From contig CM030720.1 of the NCBI GenBank assembly GCA_018127085.1, forward strand, positions 62,001 through 126,000: 64,000 nucleotides of DNA, given 5' to 3'. Under the pieces are notes generated by a model. The model saw nothing but the letters and a program-made list of their open reading frames with translations, made no database searches and was not told where the DNA came from. The position numbers and the translations under genes were made by a program. Below, piece by piece: positions 1 to 10,649 of the stretch. Every line of letters starts with the position of its first letter. The first letter of the stretch is position 1. The DNA is from Pneumocystis sp. 'macacae'. Its lineage: Eukaryota > Ascomycota > Pneumocystomycetes > Pneumocystales > Pneumocystaceae.

Positions 1-1066
1 GCTAAACAACTTCCTCCTATTAAATCTACAAAATAATGATGTGTTAAATACATAGTACACCACCATAGCCAAAGCACATATACTATAAAATAAGGTGTTG
101 TTCTTGGGAAAATATGAGTTAAAAACAATGCTTCAAGCATTGCATGACCTGCATGTAATGACGGAAAGGCACCGAATACCAATGGTGAGGCAGGAAAAGT
201 AGATGTATATAATTTTATACCAAAAAATCCATCAATTCTTGCAAGACCACCTGCTGATCCTTCCATAGTATAATTTGCAGGCTGATTCCCATATACATTT
301 TGATACCCTGCACTTCTTAAGTAATATATACAAAACATGTTGAATAAAACATACATGGAGGAGAACACGGGAATGTAAGTTGAATAATCACACCAATTAA
401 GTTTAAATATCCAAAACTTTTTGCAAAAACAGGAAGAGTTCCAGGGGGCGAAAATAAATATACAATAATTGATGTAACAAAAGGTGCACCAAAGTGAATA
501 ATACCATATGGGATCCATGCTAAAATATCCAAAAAAAAATAAGTACGTTTTGAAAGAAGATTGCTCAAACTAGCACCATATACAATATTTTCTAAAGTAG
601 GTAAAACCGAAACCCATATACGAGGCCTCATAGAAGAAGGAATAAATCTAAAAATAATTTAAAAAAAAAAACATTTAATCTGTATATTTCACCTGCAAGC
701 ATAAAAAAGAATTAACCATGATGCAATAGGAAGCGAAGGATGAAAAAAGGGCCGTGTGATCGGAAGTACAAGCAATAATATCAAAAATAAAACAATAAAT
801 ATTTTAATAAATCCTCTACAAGGAAGAATACTCAAACAGAAAATATAAATGACCGTAGAAAGGAAATACTCGACAAAAGGGATTAAGAAATGTATCTTAA
901 ACACAGAAGAAAATATCCTTCTAGATTTAAATCCATTAAATGAGATTCTTTTAATGTTCACTTTTATTCGAGTCTGTATTCTCTTAAATGTATCTGAAGA
1001 AGAGTTTTTAGTTTTTCGAAGTACAAAAGACGTTAACCAGGCAGGATAGACAACAATACGTTTCAT
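1..1066 (-). CDS. AUR1: Inositol phosphorylceramide synthase catalytic subunit, 3' end cut by window edge
   Basis: Aur1 transfers phosphoinositol from phosphatidylinositol to ceramide in the Golgi. It is fungus-specific and is the target of aureobasidin A. Three exons are visible: 1066-693, 647-355 and 307 to the edge. The two introns are 45 and 47 nt (GTGAAA donor; GTATGT donor, GTGCAG acceptor). About 324 residues are present. The first exon has several hydrophobic segments. The second has the family blocks LDILAWIPYG and FPCSPP. The third has the PAP2-type catalytic motifs FPSLHAG and THHYFVDL, which hold the histidines and aspartate expected of the active site. The start is the first ATG of the only open frame, preceded by stops. 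The sequence runs off the window right after the conserved LIGGSCL block, so the C-terminus is missing. Identification is firm from motif order. Confidence 0.95.
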
Positions 1067-1781
1067 TTCTAAGAAAAAAATTCACAATAGAGCACTCCTG
1101 GTCGAAAACAGTGAAATCTACAAAAAATAGATTGTTTTCTCAGAAAAAAAACAAAAAAAGTCCGTTACTTCAGAAAAAATTATAAAAATACGATATTTTG
1201 TATGCAGAAATAATTATATGGTTTTATTAGTAGTAAAATAACAATTTTCAGAAGACTTTCATATGTTTCAAATTTTTCAAATTTTTCTCCATCTCAAGAC
1301 TCAATCGAGTATCGTCAAAGCTTGTCATAGCAATACTATGGTAACATAATGTTTCTATAGCAACATTATAAGATGGTACAAAAAAATATCTTTTTAGAAC
1401 ATAAATAATTTAAAAAAGTTCTAAGAAGACAATATTTTATTAAAAAAAATTACAAATTATAAAAAAAGAATAATACAAAGGATACAAAGACAATATTTTA
1501 GTAAATCCTTATTTAATAAATGTTACCATGACAACTCACATGACCAAAATAAACAAATGAATCGAAGATTTTTAACATTAAAAGAGCACGAGGCAGGTTC
1601 TCGGAGAATCTCTTTTTTCTTTTGTTCCAGTCAAGAATACACTGAATCGACCTCCCAATTGCTTTAGGAGGACGAAAGAGTGTATGATTGTTTTTTGAGC
1701 GTTTTTTTTTTGCACTATTTTTCACTTTTTTTTCGCTTTTTTAGAATTTTTTAGTTGCAGGACAACCTTTAAATTTTTTCT
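1067..1781. other. Divergent intergenic region between AUR1 and ACE2-like gene
   Basis: About 715 bases separate two genes that face away from each other, so both promoters should lie here. A small open frame on the minus strand (1513-1725, 70 codons) has no recognisable family and sits where a 5' leader is expected, so I do not call it a gene. Around 1327-1372 there are two imperfect hairpin-like copies of a CATAG-CAATA-CTATG type sequence. No RNA gene is recognised. Confidence 0.5.
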
Positions 1782-2924
1782 ATGGCTTTAGTACAAAGGA
1801 ACTATTTAGAAGGAAATTATATAGACAGAAGTTGCTTTCAGAAGCAAATTCCTCCTGAATTTTACTTTTTAAAGTCAGAAATTTCGAATTCAAAGTTTTC
1901 TTCAGATTACACTAACTATCCGAATACATATGAATCTCAAGCATATAAATACATAAATGAGGGTAGTAAGCAGGAATTCTTTGAAGGAAAAATGGACGAA
2001 ATCCTTCTTAATAAATCCAATATGACTACACAAGACTCATTATCGCCTTCACTTGTTTTAATTGATACGTATTCGTCAAAAAATCATATTTTTCCATCTT
2101 CAAATATTCAATCTGAAGGATTTGATACATCACTTATGATGCAAAATGTTATTGATCCTCAGCTTTTTTTAGAAAAGAATACACAAAAAGTACCTTCTGT
2201 TTCACGTAAAATGCAATTACTTTCTTCACCATACTCATCTATAGAACATGGTAAAAATCTTATAAGCAGTTTTACACAAAATAGTTCTGAAAAACAGAAT
2301 CAAGAAGATTTACAATTTTTAATAGATCATTGTTCTCAAATGCAAAATGACTTTAAAGATTCCATTCACCAACTGTCATCTCGAATCTTTTCGCCGCCTA
2401 TGTCTCCACAAAACAACACTATTATGAATCTAGGGGATTTGTCTCAAAGCGTTGCATGTCTTGAAAAGCCCCTTAATCAAATTTTGATTACAGTACCCTT
2501 CAATCATAAAAAAGAACACAATGTTCCAAATGAAATACTTAAAAAATCTACTACATTTGGGCGTTTTTCATCAAGAAGAACTATGGTTTCTCTTGAAGCA
2601 ATATCATCTTTTATCCAAGGTCCAGAAGAATCTGATGGCAAATTTGTATGTCTTTATAATGGGTGTTTAAAACGTTTTGGTAGAAAATATAACATTCAAT
2701 CGCATATACAAACGCATTTGTCAGATAGGCCTTATTGTTGCCCAATTTGTCGCGCAAGATTTGTTAGACATCATGATTTAAAACGACATGTAAAGATTCA
2801 TGGTGACCAAAAACCTTATTCTTGTCCTTGTGGGAAAAGTTTTGTTAGGACGGATGCACTTAAGAGACATAGAGTAAGAGGCATTTGTAAAGGATCTATA
2901 TTATGCCAGGGAAAAAATATGTAA
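1782..2924 (+). CDS. ACE2: C2H2 zinc-finger transcription factor of the Ace2/Swi5 type
   Basis: Single-exon gene of 380 residues. The first 280 residues are low-complexity, rich in Ser, Asn and Gln, with no fold I recognise. Three consecutive zinc fingers occupy about residues 290-372. Finger 1 is C-x4-C-x12-H-x3-H, finger 2 is C-x2-C-x12-H-x3-H, and finger 3 is C-x-C-x12-H-x5-C. The short C-P-C spacing and Cys-terminated third finger, with the block RKYNIQSHIQTHLSDRPY, are the signature of the Swi5/Ace2 family. In yeasts these factors activate genes for cell separation and daughter-cell expression. The protein is shorter than Swi5 or Ace2, and most of the regulatory region is not alignable by eye, so target genes cannot be inferred. 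Other C2H2 regulators such as Crz1 fit less well because they lack the C-P-C finger. Confidence 0.82.
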   Translation: MALVQRNYLEGNYIDRSCFQKQIPPEFYFLKSEISNSKFSSDYTNYPNTYESQAYKYINEGSKQEFFEGKMDEILLNKSNMTTQDSLSPSLVLIDTYSSKNHIFPSSNIQSEGFDTSLMMQNVIDPQLFLEKNTQKVPSVSRKMQLLSSPYSSIEHGKNLISSFTQNSSEKQNQEDLQFLIDHCSQMQNDFKDSIHQLSSRIFSPPMSPQNNTIMNLGDLSQSVACLEKPLNQILITVPFNHKKEHNVPNEILKKSTTFGRFSSRRTMVSLEAISSFIQGPEESDGKFVCLYNGCLKRFGRKYNIQSHIQTHLSDRPYCCPICRARFVRHHDLKRHVKIHGDQKPYSCPCGKSFVRTDALKRHRVRGICKGSILCQGKNM

Positions 2925-3192
2925 AGAGGATTGAATTTTAGTAGAAAAATTCAAATGTTTTAAAAAGAATAAATCATATATTTTCCCTAATACTTACAAA
3001 TACAAACAATATGAATTATTGGAAGGATTTATATAATACAACAATTATATATAACAAGTAAAAGCGATAAATAATGTCATATAATAAATTAAAAGTGAAC
3101 ATGTCATAGTTAAAATTCTATTTTCTAACTTAAAATCTTATTTTTTTTATTAACTAGTTTGGTATTTTTGTAGTCATATGTACTAAAAAGAA

Positions 3193-5407
3193 TTAATCTT
3201 TCTTTGATTTCGTTATTTCAAGTATTAAAGATTTGAATGGTTCATTTTTCATTTGTCCAATTTTATTCCATAACAGCTTTAAATCACTCATTTTCCATGG
3301 AAATAAATTCTTACATGAAATCAAAAGGAGCTGTGCTTCTTTTAACAAATTGTTTTTAGCCAAAATATTAATCATTAATTTGTAAGTATTAAAATCTAAA
3401 TGATTCAAATATGCTTGAGCAAAGTTTCCATTCGTTTCTTCAGAATCTTTCTTCTGATTTTCTATTGTATGTCTCCAATTTTCTCTTTCGGCCCATACAT
3501 GACGTGCAAATTTCAAATCATTAAATTTATAAGCAGCCTGAAGCCCTAACTGATATGTATATGGTCCTCTTTTAAATTTATTTAAATATAAATAATCTGA
3601 TTTTTCATGCTGATTTTCAATAGTTATAGAATAATACATATTTTCATAAATATATTTAAATATAAAATATGATCCATGATTGATTGGTATTGCGAGATAG
3701 GCATTTATGAGTTGTTCATCTAAAAAAGAATATTTATTTTTCCGTATATATGTTATTAATGCTTTAGACTCATTTAAAATATCCTTCGACGTATTTAAAT
3801 CATTTTTTAAAAAAACGGAGTTTTTAATATCTTGAAAAAAACTATTTTTAATATTATTCGATATATTCATATCTAGTTCTGAAATAAAAATATCTGCATC
3901 ATCTTCGCTCTTAACACAATTATAGTTTTTTGAAATTTGAGCTTTCTTATTTGGGATATAGTTAGAATAGGCTCTAAATAAACCCTGAAACGTGTGTACA
4001 TTTACATCATCTAAGCGTTCACATCTATTTCTATTACGACCATCATAACTATAATATGTTTTTTTTACTTCTGAAATATATATTTTGCTAATATTCTCGC
4101 TTTCTTTATATCGCCTACTTTTCCACAACTTCTTAGTAATGCATTTAACGTCCTCATATCCATTAAGATATTATTATCTGTCATAATCTTTGCTATTTTC
4201 CATGTTTCGTAAAAATAATCTTTTCGTGTTGCAAAAGCATGTATTAAAGCGTTATATGTCTCTACTGTTGGTACAAGAGGACCGTCTGGCAACGACAACA
4301 TTTCTTCGAATAAGTTATTTGCACGTTCTGCTTCACCAGTTAATGCACATGAATAAATCATAAGAGAATATGTTTTAACATCCGGATATATATCTTTAGA
4401 ACGATATTTCAATAGATCAAAGATCATCCATGCATTACTAAATAATCCTTTTTGAATAAACGCAGAAATTAAAATAGTATAGATAGTCTATCAGTTAGAA
4501 ATAATATCACAAGCGAGTTTTCTTACAAGATTGGGTTCAATAGAATATTTTTTCATATCTTTGAAGAGTAATAATACACTATCAAGACACTTAATTCTCG
4601 CATATCCTTTCATTAAATGCGCATATGAAAATACTGAGGGTTCAATTTTATCTATTTTAATATCAATATTTTAAAAAAAATATATATTAATTACGCTGCT
4701 TCATTTTGGAAAAAAGATCCATAGCTCTTTCAATATCTCCAGCTTCAATACAGCCATTAATCATAAAATCATATGTTAATCCATTAGGTTGAATATTTGC
4801 TTCCTATTAAAACGATAAAAATTTTTCTATTTTTCAAAAATAAACGCACTTTCATCATAGTAAAAATATGGTCTACTAGATTCCCCCGTTCTTTTGTTTT
4901 AATAGATGCTATAACTTGATTGATTTCTGATGTTGTTAAACCTTTGAATCCTCCACAAGAGTTAATCATGTTTAATTTCTGAGTCCATGTAATATCAAGA
5001 CCCGTTTCTTGAGATAAACCTTCAAGTTTCTTTGAAAGAGTAGAAGGAAGAATAGGGCGTTCAATTGACAATGGTAATCTTTGATTTTCTGGACTGCAAA
5101 TAGAATTATATAAAAAGTCATATTCCTTTTCTAAAAATTTTTTATCAAGATCCTAAAGATATTAAAAAGATAATAAAACTATAAAAATATTCACATTATT
5201 CTTCAAAAAATTCTGTTTAGTATGTTTTTCAAGTTTTATAGCTAATTTTGCAATATATTGTTCCAAAACACGAATATGCTGTAATAATCGATTTTTTGAT
5301 CGTTTTTTTGAAGTAAGATTAGACTTATAACGCACAAAAAAATGCTGAAATACTATCCTTATACTCAAATGCCCTTTTTTAGACATCTTTCGAAAAACAT
5401 GATACAT
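3193..5407 (-). CDS. Pentatricopeptide repeat protein, probably mitochondrial
   Basis: A multi-exon gene of at least six introns of about 40-50 nt. The N-terminus (from ATG 5407) is basic, hydroxylated and almost free of acidic residues, as in a mitochondrial targeting peptide. Several 35-residue helical-pair repeats follow. Clear ones read PNGLTYDFMINGCIEAGDIE, then PDVKTYSLMIYSCALTGEAE and PTVETYNALIHAF, typical PPR cores. Such proteins bind organelle RNA and act in mRNA stability, translation or ribosome assembly. Two long open frames overlap out of phase at 4065-4128; a 44-nt intron starting at a GTAAAA donor joins the upstream frame to the one reading ERLDDVNVHTFQGLFRAYSN, so the methionine at 4128 is not a start. 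The C-terminal 250 residues carry weaker repeats. I cannot assign the specific yeast orthologue. Confidence 0.75.
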
Positions 5408-5585
5408 ACATGTTTACACTGGATTTTTTTCTGTTAATTTTAAAGAAAAAAATTCAAAAAAAACACTATAGACATGTAAAAATCATTCATAAATATCACT
5501 TGACCAAAAAATTTTCTTAAAAGATGTTTAGCTATTTGTATTTTCTATATTCTTACATAATTACGTTTTTTTGACGTTAAAAATA

Positions 5586-5592
5586 AGTCACA
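5586..5592 (+). promoter_or_regulatory. Possible HomolD-like ribosomal promoter element
   Basis: AGTCACA, about 100 bases upstream of the ubiquitin-eS31 start codon. Fission-yeast ribosomal protein promoters use the HomolD box CAGTCACA near the transcription start, and seven of its eight bases match here. One short match in AT-rich DNA is weak evidence. Confidence 0.3.
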
Positions 5593-5694
5593 AAAGTGTA
5601 AACAAAAATCGAAGACATCAGTTTATTTAGACAAGCAGAGGATAAGTGGAAAACGCAGCGTTAAAGGACGCTGCAGTGAATGAGTTTCACGAAA

Positions 5695-6241
5695 ATGCAA
5701 ATATTTGGTAACTATTTATTTGTCTGATTCCTTTGATGTTAAATTTGCAGTGAAAACACTTACAGGAAAGACAATCGTGCTTGAAGTTGAATCAAGTAAT
5801 ACGATTAACAGTATTAAAAATAAAATCAATAGCAAGGAAGAGATATCACCAGATCAGCAGCGTTTAATTTATGCTGGAAAACAGCTAGAAGATAAATGGA
5901 CATTATCTGATTATAATATTCAGAAAGATTCTACTTTACATTTGGTTTTACGTCTTCTTGGTGGAGCAAAAAAACGCAAAAAAAAAGTGTATACAACACC
6001 AAAGAAGATTAAACACAAGCGAAAAAAGTGAGTTTTTGCTTGTTGTATTCTTGTCTTTTACCTTTACAGGTGTAAATTATCAATTTTAAACCATTATAGT
6101 ATTACAAGTGATGGAAAAATCCAAAGACTTCGTAATGAATGTCCACATCCAACGTGTGGTGCAGGAATATTGATGGCTCTCCATGAAAATAGGCAGCATT
6201 GTGGAAGATGCGGACTAACAATGGTGTTTAAGAAAGAATGA
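5695..6241 (+). CDS. RPS31: Ubiquitin-ribosomal protein eS31 (S27a) fusion with a diverged ubiquitin part
   Basis: Encodes 153 residues: a 76-residue ubiquitin followed by the 40S protein eS31, released by cleavage after Gly-Gly. Exon 1 is only 13 nt (5695-5707: Met-Gln-Ile-Phe plus one base), then a 43-nt intron to 5750, exon 2 at 5751-6027, a 42-nt intron (6028-6069) and exon 3 at 6070-6241. The first exon is needed because without it the protein lacks the canonical MQIF start. The eS31 part has a basic stretch, then the zinc ribbon CPHPTCGAG with a second CGRCG pair. The ubiquitin part is unusual: I count 15 differences from the yeast sequence, including Arg74 to Leu in the C-terminal tail (RLLGG). 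All seven canonical lysines and the Leu8-Ile44-Val70 patch are kept. The fusion identity is certain; why the ubiquitin differs is not known. Confidence 0.95.
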
Positions 6242-6715
6242 ATATATTATTATTTAATAGATTTTATATATTTTTGATCTATTCAGAAATCATAATCTCG
6301 CAACATATAACATAATTTGTTTCTTACTTGAATATCTCTGCTTTAAAATGTAAATTTTAAATATAATTTTACCTTTTAACCAGAAACCATGTTTTTTTAA
6401 ATCTTTTCATTATTTTTACTACTCTTAAAATATTTGATAGAAGTGTAGTCTTCGTTTTTAATAAAAAATTGCCAAGGACTTTATAATGTATGGATTTTAA
6501 CAAAGATGTAGATAATAATATATTACATATAAGAACATTTATTATTTAACAAAGATAATATTTTTGAAATTAATTTTCAAAATTAAAAATATATTAACTA
6601 ATATTGTGATTTTGAAGATTTAGTAAATATCTAAGACAATTTTATTTTTAAAACAAGTATATTCTTAATATAGGAAATTACTTAAAAATTCTATTTTTAC
6701 ATAAACATTAATCCA
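6242..6715. other. Convergent AT-rich intergenic region
   Basis: About 470 bases between the 3' ends of RPS31 and CCT6. It should hold both transcription terminators. I see no open frame, RNA gene or repeat in it. Confidence 0.6.
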
Positions 6716-8605
6716 TTAAGCCTGAGATGTTTCTTTAAGACTACTTCTTCCAGCCCTAAACAAGTCAGAATTTTTTATACTATTTACAAATAATTACTTT
6801 AGGATCTCATCTACATTTAAAAGATTATTACAAATCACACAAGATGAATGCAACATATGTCTAATGACTCTGTAATTATCATAAACACCCTCAGATAATG
6901 GATCAAATGGTTCCCCTGTTATTAAATCCACGCCTACAATATGTCCTTGGTGAAACTCATCTTGTAATGCAACAATTGTATCCTGTTGGTCAAATCCGCC
7001 ATTAGCAGCAAGAGTTTTAGGAATAACAAGCAAAGCATCAGCAAATGCTTGCACACCAAATCTAGTCTTCCCCTTTACGGTATTTATAAAATTTTTTAAA
7101 AGATGAACAGAACATGCCAATTGATAAGCACCAGCACCGGGAACTACACAACAATCCTCAATTGCATTCTTTACACTTCTAAGACCATCACGAACAGCAT
7201 CTTGAACTTGGGTAATTGTATGTGGATTTGAACCTAAAAATGATGAGCCTAAAAATACTTATCATTTAAATACCTTTTATAAGAATAGTAACACTTTTTG
7301 GGTCTTTAACATCCTCTACAAATGTGTATTTCTCTTCACCAAGTACTTGCTCATATACCAGCCCAGCCCAACCCAAAACATCAGGTGTAAGATCGTCTAC
7401 ACTATTTTGAGCAACACCACCACAAATGAGTTGTAATCTTTCCATATTACGTCTTTTTGCACGACGCAATGCGAAAATACCATTTTTAACAAAAACATCA
7501 AGAGACAAAGGATCAATCCCCTTCTGATTAATTATAACAAACCCTTTTTTTGAATCATTCCCACAAACTTGTTTTTTTAATTCGACAATTTTTCTTAATT
7601 TATCATCGACAAATTTTCTTTCACTTTCAACAAGCTTTTCTCTTTGCTCAGCACTACTATAGAAGAAAGTGGAATTAATTTCTGTTTTTTCATATTCTAA
7701 TGAAACATTTAAAATAAGAACATAAGCGTTTTCGACTCTTTTCATCATATCTGGATGGCGGGTGCCATGATCTAAAAGAAGTCCTCTAATTAATTGTGTA
7801 TCTGTCACCGTTCTGTGCTGCATTTTCATAATTTCAACCATATGTAGATCAATTGGTTCATTTTCTCTTTGGATACATAAAACAGCGTCTACAATATAAT
7901 GCATCAATTTTTCGACTACTGAAACATGTAATTTAGTTGACAACGAAGATCTAGCTACAGACAGTAGTGTAGCACGGTCCATTTTTTTAATGATCTTAAA
8001 CTTGTCTAAAAACTACTCAAAAGAACGGTTAGACTCTCATGTCTTATAATCATACAAATACCCACCGCAAGAGCCTCTTTTTGAGCCAATTCAATACCTT
8101 CAGTTAGGACTCTTGGATGAATACCTTCCTGGATATAGCGATCTGCTTGTTTAAGTATTTCTCCAACTAAAAGACATATTGATGTTGTCCCATCTCCTGT
8201 TATATCATCCTGTGCAGCTGCTGCACGAGCAATCATGCTTGCCGTTGGATTTTGAATTTGCTATGAATATGAGCACCTGAAATATTTCTTCTTCTTTTTA
8301 CCATCTCTGTTAAAAGCACTTTCCCATCTTTTGTAAGTTTAATATTTCCTGCTCCATCTACCAGCCTAAAAATGAGAAAATTATATTTTCAAAAGCAATA
8401 ATTACATTTTAATTGTTCCCTTTGGCCCAAGATTGCTTTTAAGAACATTTTGAAGACCACATGCGGCTGTTATATTGACCTGTTTTTACTAGTTAAAAAT
8501 TGATAAAAAAAAAGAAAGGCAAAAAAGACGGAAAAAATAGTTATATACCTGTAATGCTTGTTCTCTATGAAGCGACTCTGCTTTAGGATTCAATAGTGTA
8601 ATCAT
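6716..8605 (-). CDS. CCT6: T-complex protein 1 subunit zeta (chaperonin CCT6)
   Basis: A subunit of the cytosolic TRiC/CCT chaperonin that folds actin, tubulin and other proteins. The gene has at least seven exons. Start is ATG 8605, giving [19 protein letters not shown], the usual zeta N-terminus. The ATP-binding chaperonin block NLGPKGT and the catalytic region [16 protein letters not shown] followed by [10 protein letters not shown] are all present. The hinge and apical domain contain [10 protein letters not shown] and [18 protein letters not shown], which are specific to zeta. A last intron of about 44 nt after EILK is required: reading through gives an early stop, while splicing yields the C-terminus [12 protein letters not shown], matching yeast Cct6. 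Upstream it shares a short divergent promoter with NOP56. Confidence 0.95.
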
Positions 8606-8668
8606 CTCTCAAAGTTTAGTCTTTTGTTTCACAAATTTGCAACAATTAGACGATTAACGTCAACGTTT

Positions 8669-8676
8669 TTCAAGAA
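8669..8676. promoter_or_regulatory. Possible heat-shock element in CCT6/NOP56 divergent promoter
   Basis: TTCAAGAA lies in the 170-bp region between the two divergent start codons, inside a larger near-palindrome (AACGTTT...AAACGTT). Two inverted nTTCnn/nnGAAn units are the core of a heat-shock factor site, although three units are usual. A chaperonin promoter is a sensible place for one; the call rests on the motif alone. Confidence 0.3.
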
Positions 8677-8775
8677 ACGTTTTAATCTATAAATCAGAAA
8701 GCGGAGATAACCTCACAAAATTAAAAAGACAAAAAATATATTTCATGACTATGAGCTTAGTTAATTAGATAAAAT

Positions 8776-10600
8776 ATGGTTCAAGAACTTTTGGTAGAAC
8801 TTTCAACAGGATATGCCCTTTTTGAAGTAATTCAAACGGAAGTAATAGGAAAAAAATTGAAAGAAGTACAAGAAGCATCACAAGATCTTTCGAAATTTGG
8901 AAAGTTTGTGAAATTAAAGAGTTTTTTGCCCTATAGGGATGCAGAACATGCTCTAAAGAACATAAATGATATATCGGAGGGTATTTTATTTGGTCATGTA
9001 ATTCAATAAATAATATTTTTCAGGTTTAATGAATGACGACCTTAAAGCATTTCTTGAAATGAATTTGCCGGATTTTGGCAAAAAAAACAGTATTTCCCTT
9101 GGAGTATCAGATAAAAATCTTGCAGGAAGCATCCGTTCTGGACTTAAAAATGTTGAGTGTGATACATCAGAAGTAACTCAAGATTTATTACGTGGAGTCC
9201 GTTTTCATATAGGAAAACTATTAAAACAACTTCAACCGGGAGATCTTGAAAGGGCACAACTGGGGCTTGGCCATTCGTATATCCTTGCGTGTTTAAAAAG
9301 TAGATTGACTAACTAATTTAGTTATTCACGTGCAAAAGTAAAATTTAATGTAAATAAGGTTGACAATCACATTGTTAATGCTATTGCATTAATAGATCAG
9401 CTTGATAAAGATATAAATACATTCTCTATGCGTGTTAGGTAATTTTAGAACTAATGTCTTAGCAAATTTTTTATTGATTATAGAGAATGGTATGGATGGC
9501 ATATGCCAGAACTTATAAAATTCGTGAGTGATAATTATCAATATGCAAAATTGGTAATATGTATTGGGAATAAAACGACTATTTCTCAGGATAGTCTTGA
9601 AAATCTTACTGCCATTATGAATAATGATGCAGTAACAGCACAAAATATTATTAATGCTGCTCGTATTAGTATGGGACAAGACATATCTGCATTTGATATG
9701 GAAAATATTTTAACGTTTGCGCGAAAGGTAATTGACCTTTCAGACTATAGAAAAAAATTATACACATATCTTGTTAATAAAATGAATACAGTGGCACCTA
9801 ACCTTACAAAACTTATAGGCGAAGTAATTGGAGCAAGATTAATTTCCCATGCAGGAAGTCTTACAAATTTATCAAAATATCCAGCATCAACAATTCAAAT
9901 TTTAGGAGCAGAAAAAGCATTATTTCGGTATAAATAAATATTTTTTTACCTTTATATATTTATGAAATTATAGAGCTTTGAAAACTAAGGGAAATACTCC
10001 TAAATATGGACTAATTTACCATTCTTCATTTATTGGACGTGCTGGACAAAGAAATAAAGGACGTATATCACGATTTTTAGCAAACAAATGCTCTATCGCT
10101 AGCAGAATAGACAATTTCACGGGTATTTATAACTTTTAGAGTAAAATATTTTGTTTATGATTTTAGATATACCTACCGCAAGATTTGGCGAAGTTTTAAA
10201 AGAACAAGTAGAAGAACGCTTAGCTTTTTATGAAACAGGTGCACCTGTCACAAAAAATAGTGTAGCCATGAAACGTGCAGTAGACCTAGTTCTTTCCGAA
10301 AATATAATTCAGTCAAATACTAACCATGTAAATAATAATATAAAAGAGTTGCAAAGCAATAAAGAGAATAATAGGAAGAAAGAAAAAAAGGGAAAAGAAG
10401 ATAAGAAAGACAAAAAAAAGAAAGAAAAAAAGGATGAAAAAAAAGAAAAGAAAAAGGAAGATAAAAAAAGAAAAGAGGAAGATAAGGATAAAAAAAGGAA
10501 AAGAAAAGAAGAAAAAAAACAAATGAAAGAGGAAAAAAAGAAAAAGCGTCAAAGAGAGAATGAAGTAGATACAAAGTCTTCAAAGAAAATAAAAAAATAG
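8776..10600 (+). CDS. NOP56: Box C/D snoRNP core protein Nop56
   Basis: Nop56 is a core protein of box C/D small nucleolar ribonucleoproteins, which guide 2'-O-methylation and early processing of pre-rRNA. Six exons are joined by introns at 8981-9023, 9277-9321, 9439-9483, 9928-9973 and 10123-10166, each 43-46 nt. The N-terminal domain contains [18 protein letters not shown]; the central Nop domain contains [19 protein letters not shown], the block [14 protein letters not shown] and [12 protein letters not shown]. The Nop56-specific word FSMRVREWYGWH separates it from Nop58. The C-terminus is a long run of Lys, Glu and Asp (from about 10340), typical of this family. A tempting longer first exon stops at 9009; the GTATTT donor at 8981 restores the conserved ISEG-L junction. 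Confidence 0.95.
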
Positions 10601-10649
10601 ATGATCTAGTCTTTAAAATATTATGATTTATATATAACATAATTATCAT

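Noticed and set aside
1513..1725. 70-codon open frame on the minus strand
   Set aside because: No family resemblance, no splice context, and it lies in the expected leader/promoter of two divergent genes.
4065..4128. Apparent overlap of two genes in different frames
   Set aside because: A 44-nt intron joins both frames into one PPR protein.
8992..9023. 31-nt intron with GTCATG donor in NOP56
   Set aside because: The GTATTT donor at 8981 gives a normal 43-nt intron and the conserved ISEG-L junction.
10313..10649. Two overlapping minus-strand open frames rich in Phe and Leu
   Set aside because: They are the antisense of the Lys/Glu-rich Nop56 tail; antisense of AAA/GAA codons gives Phe and Leu.
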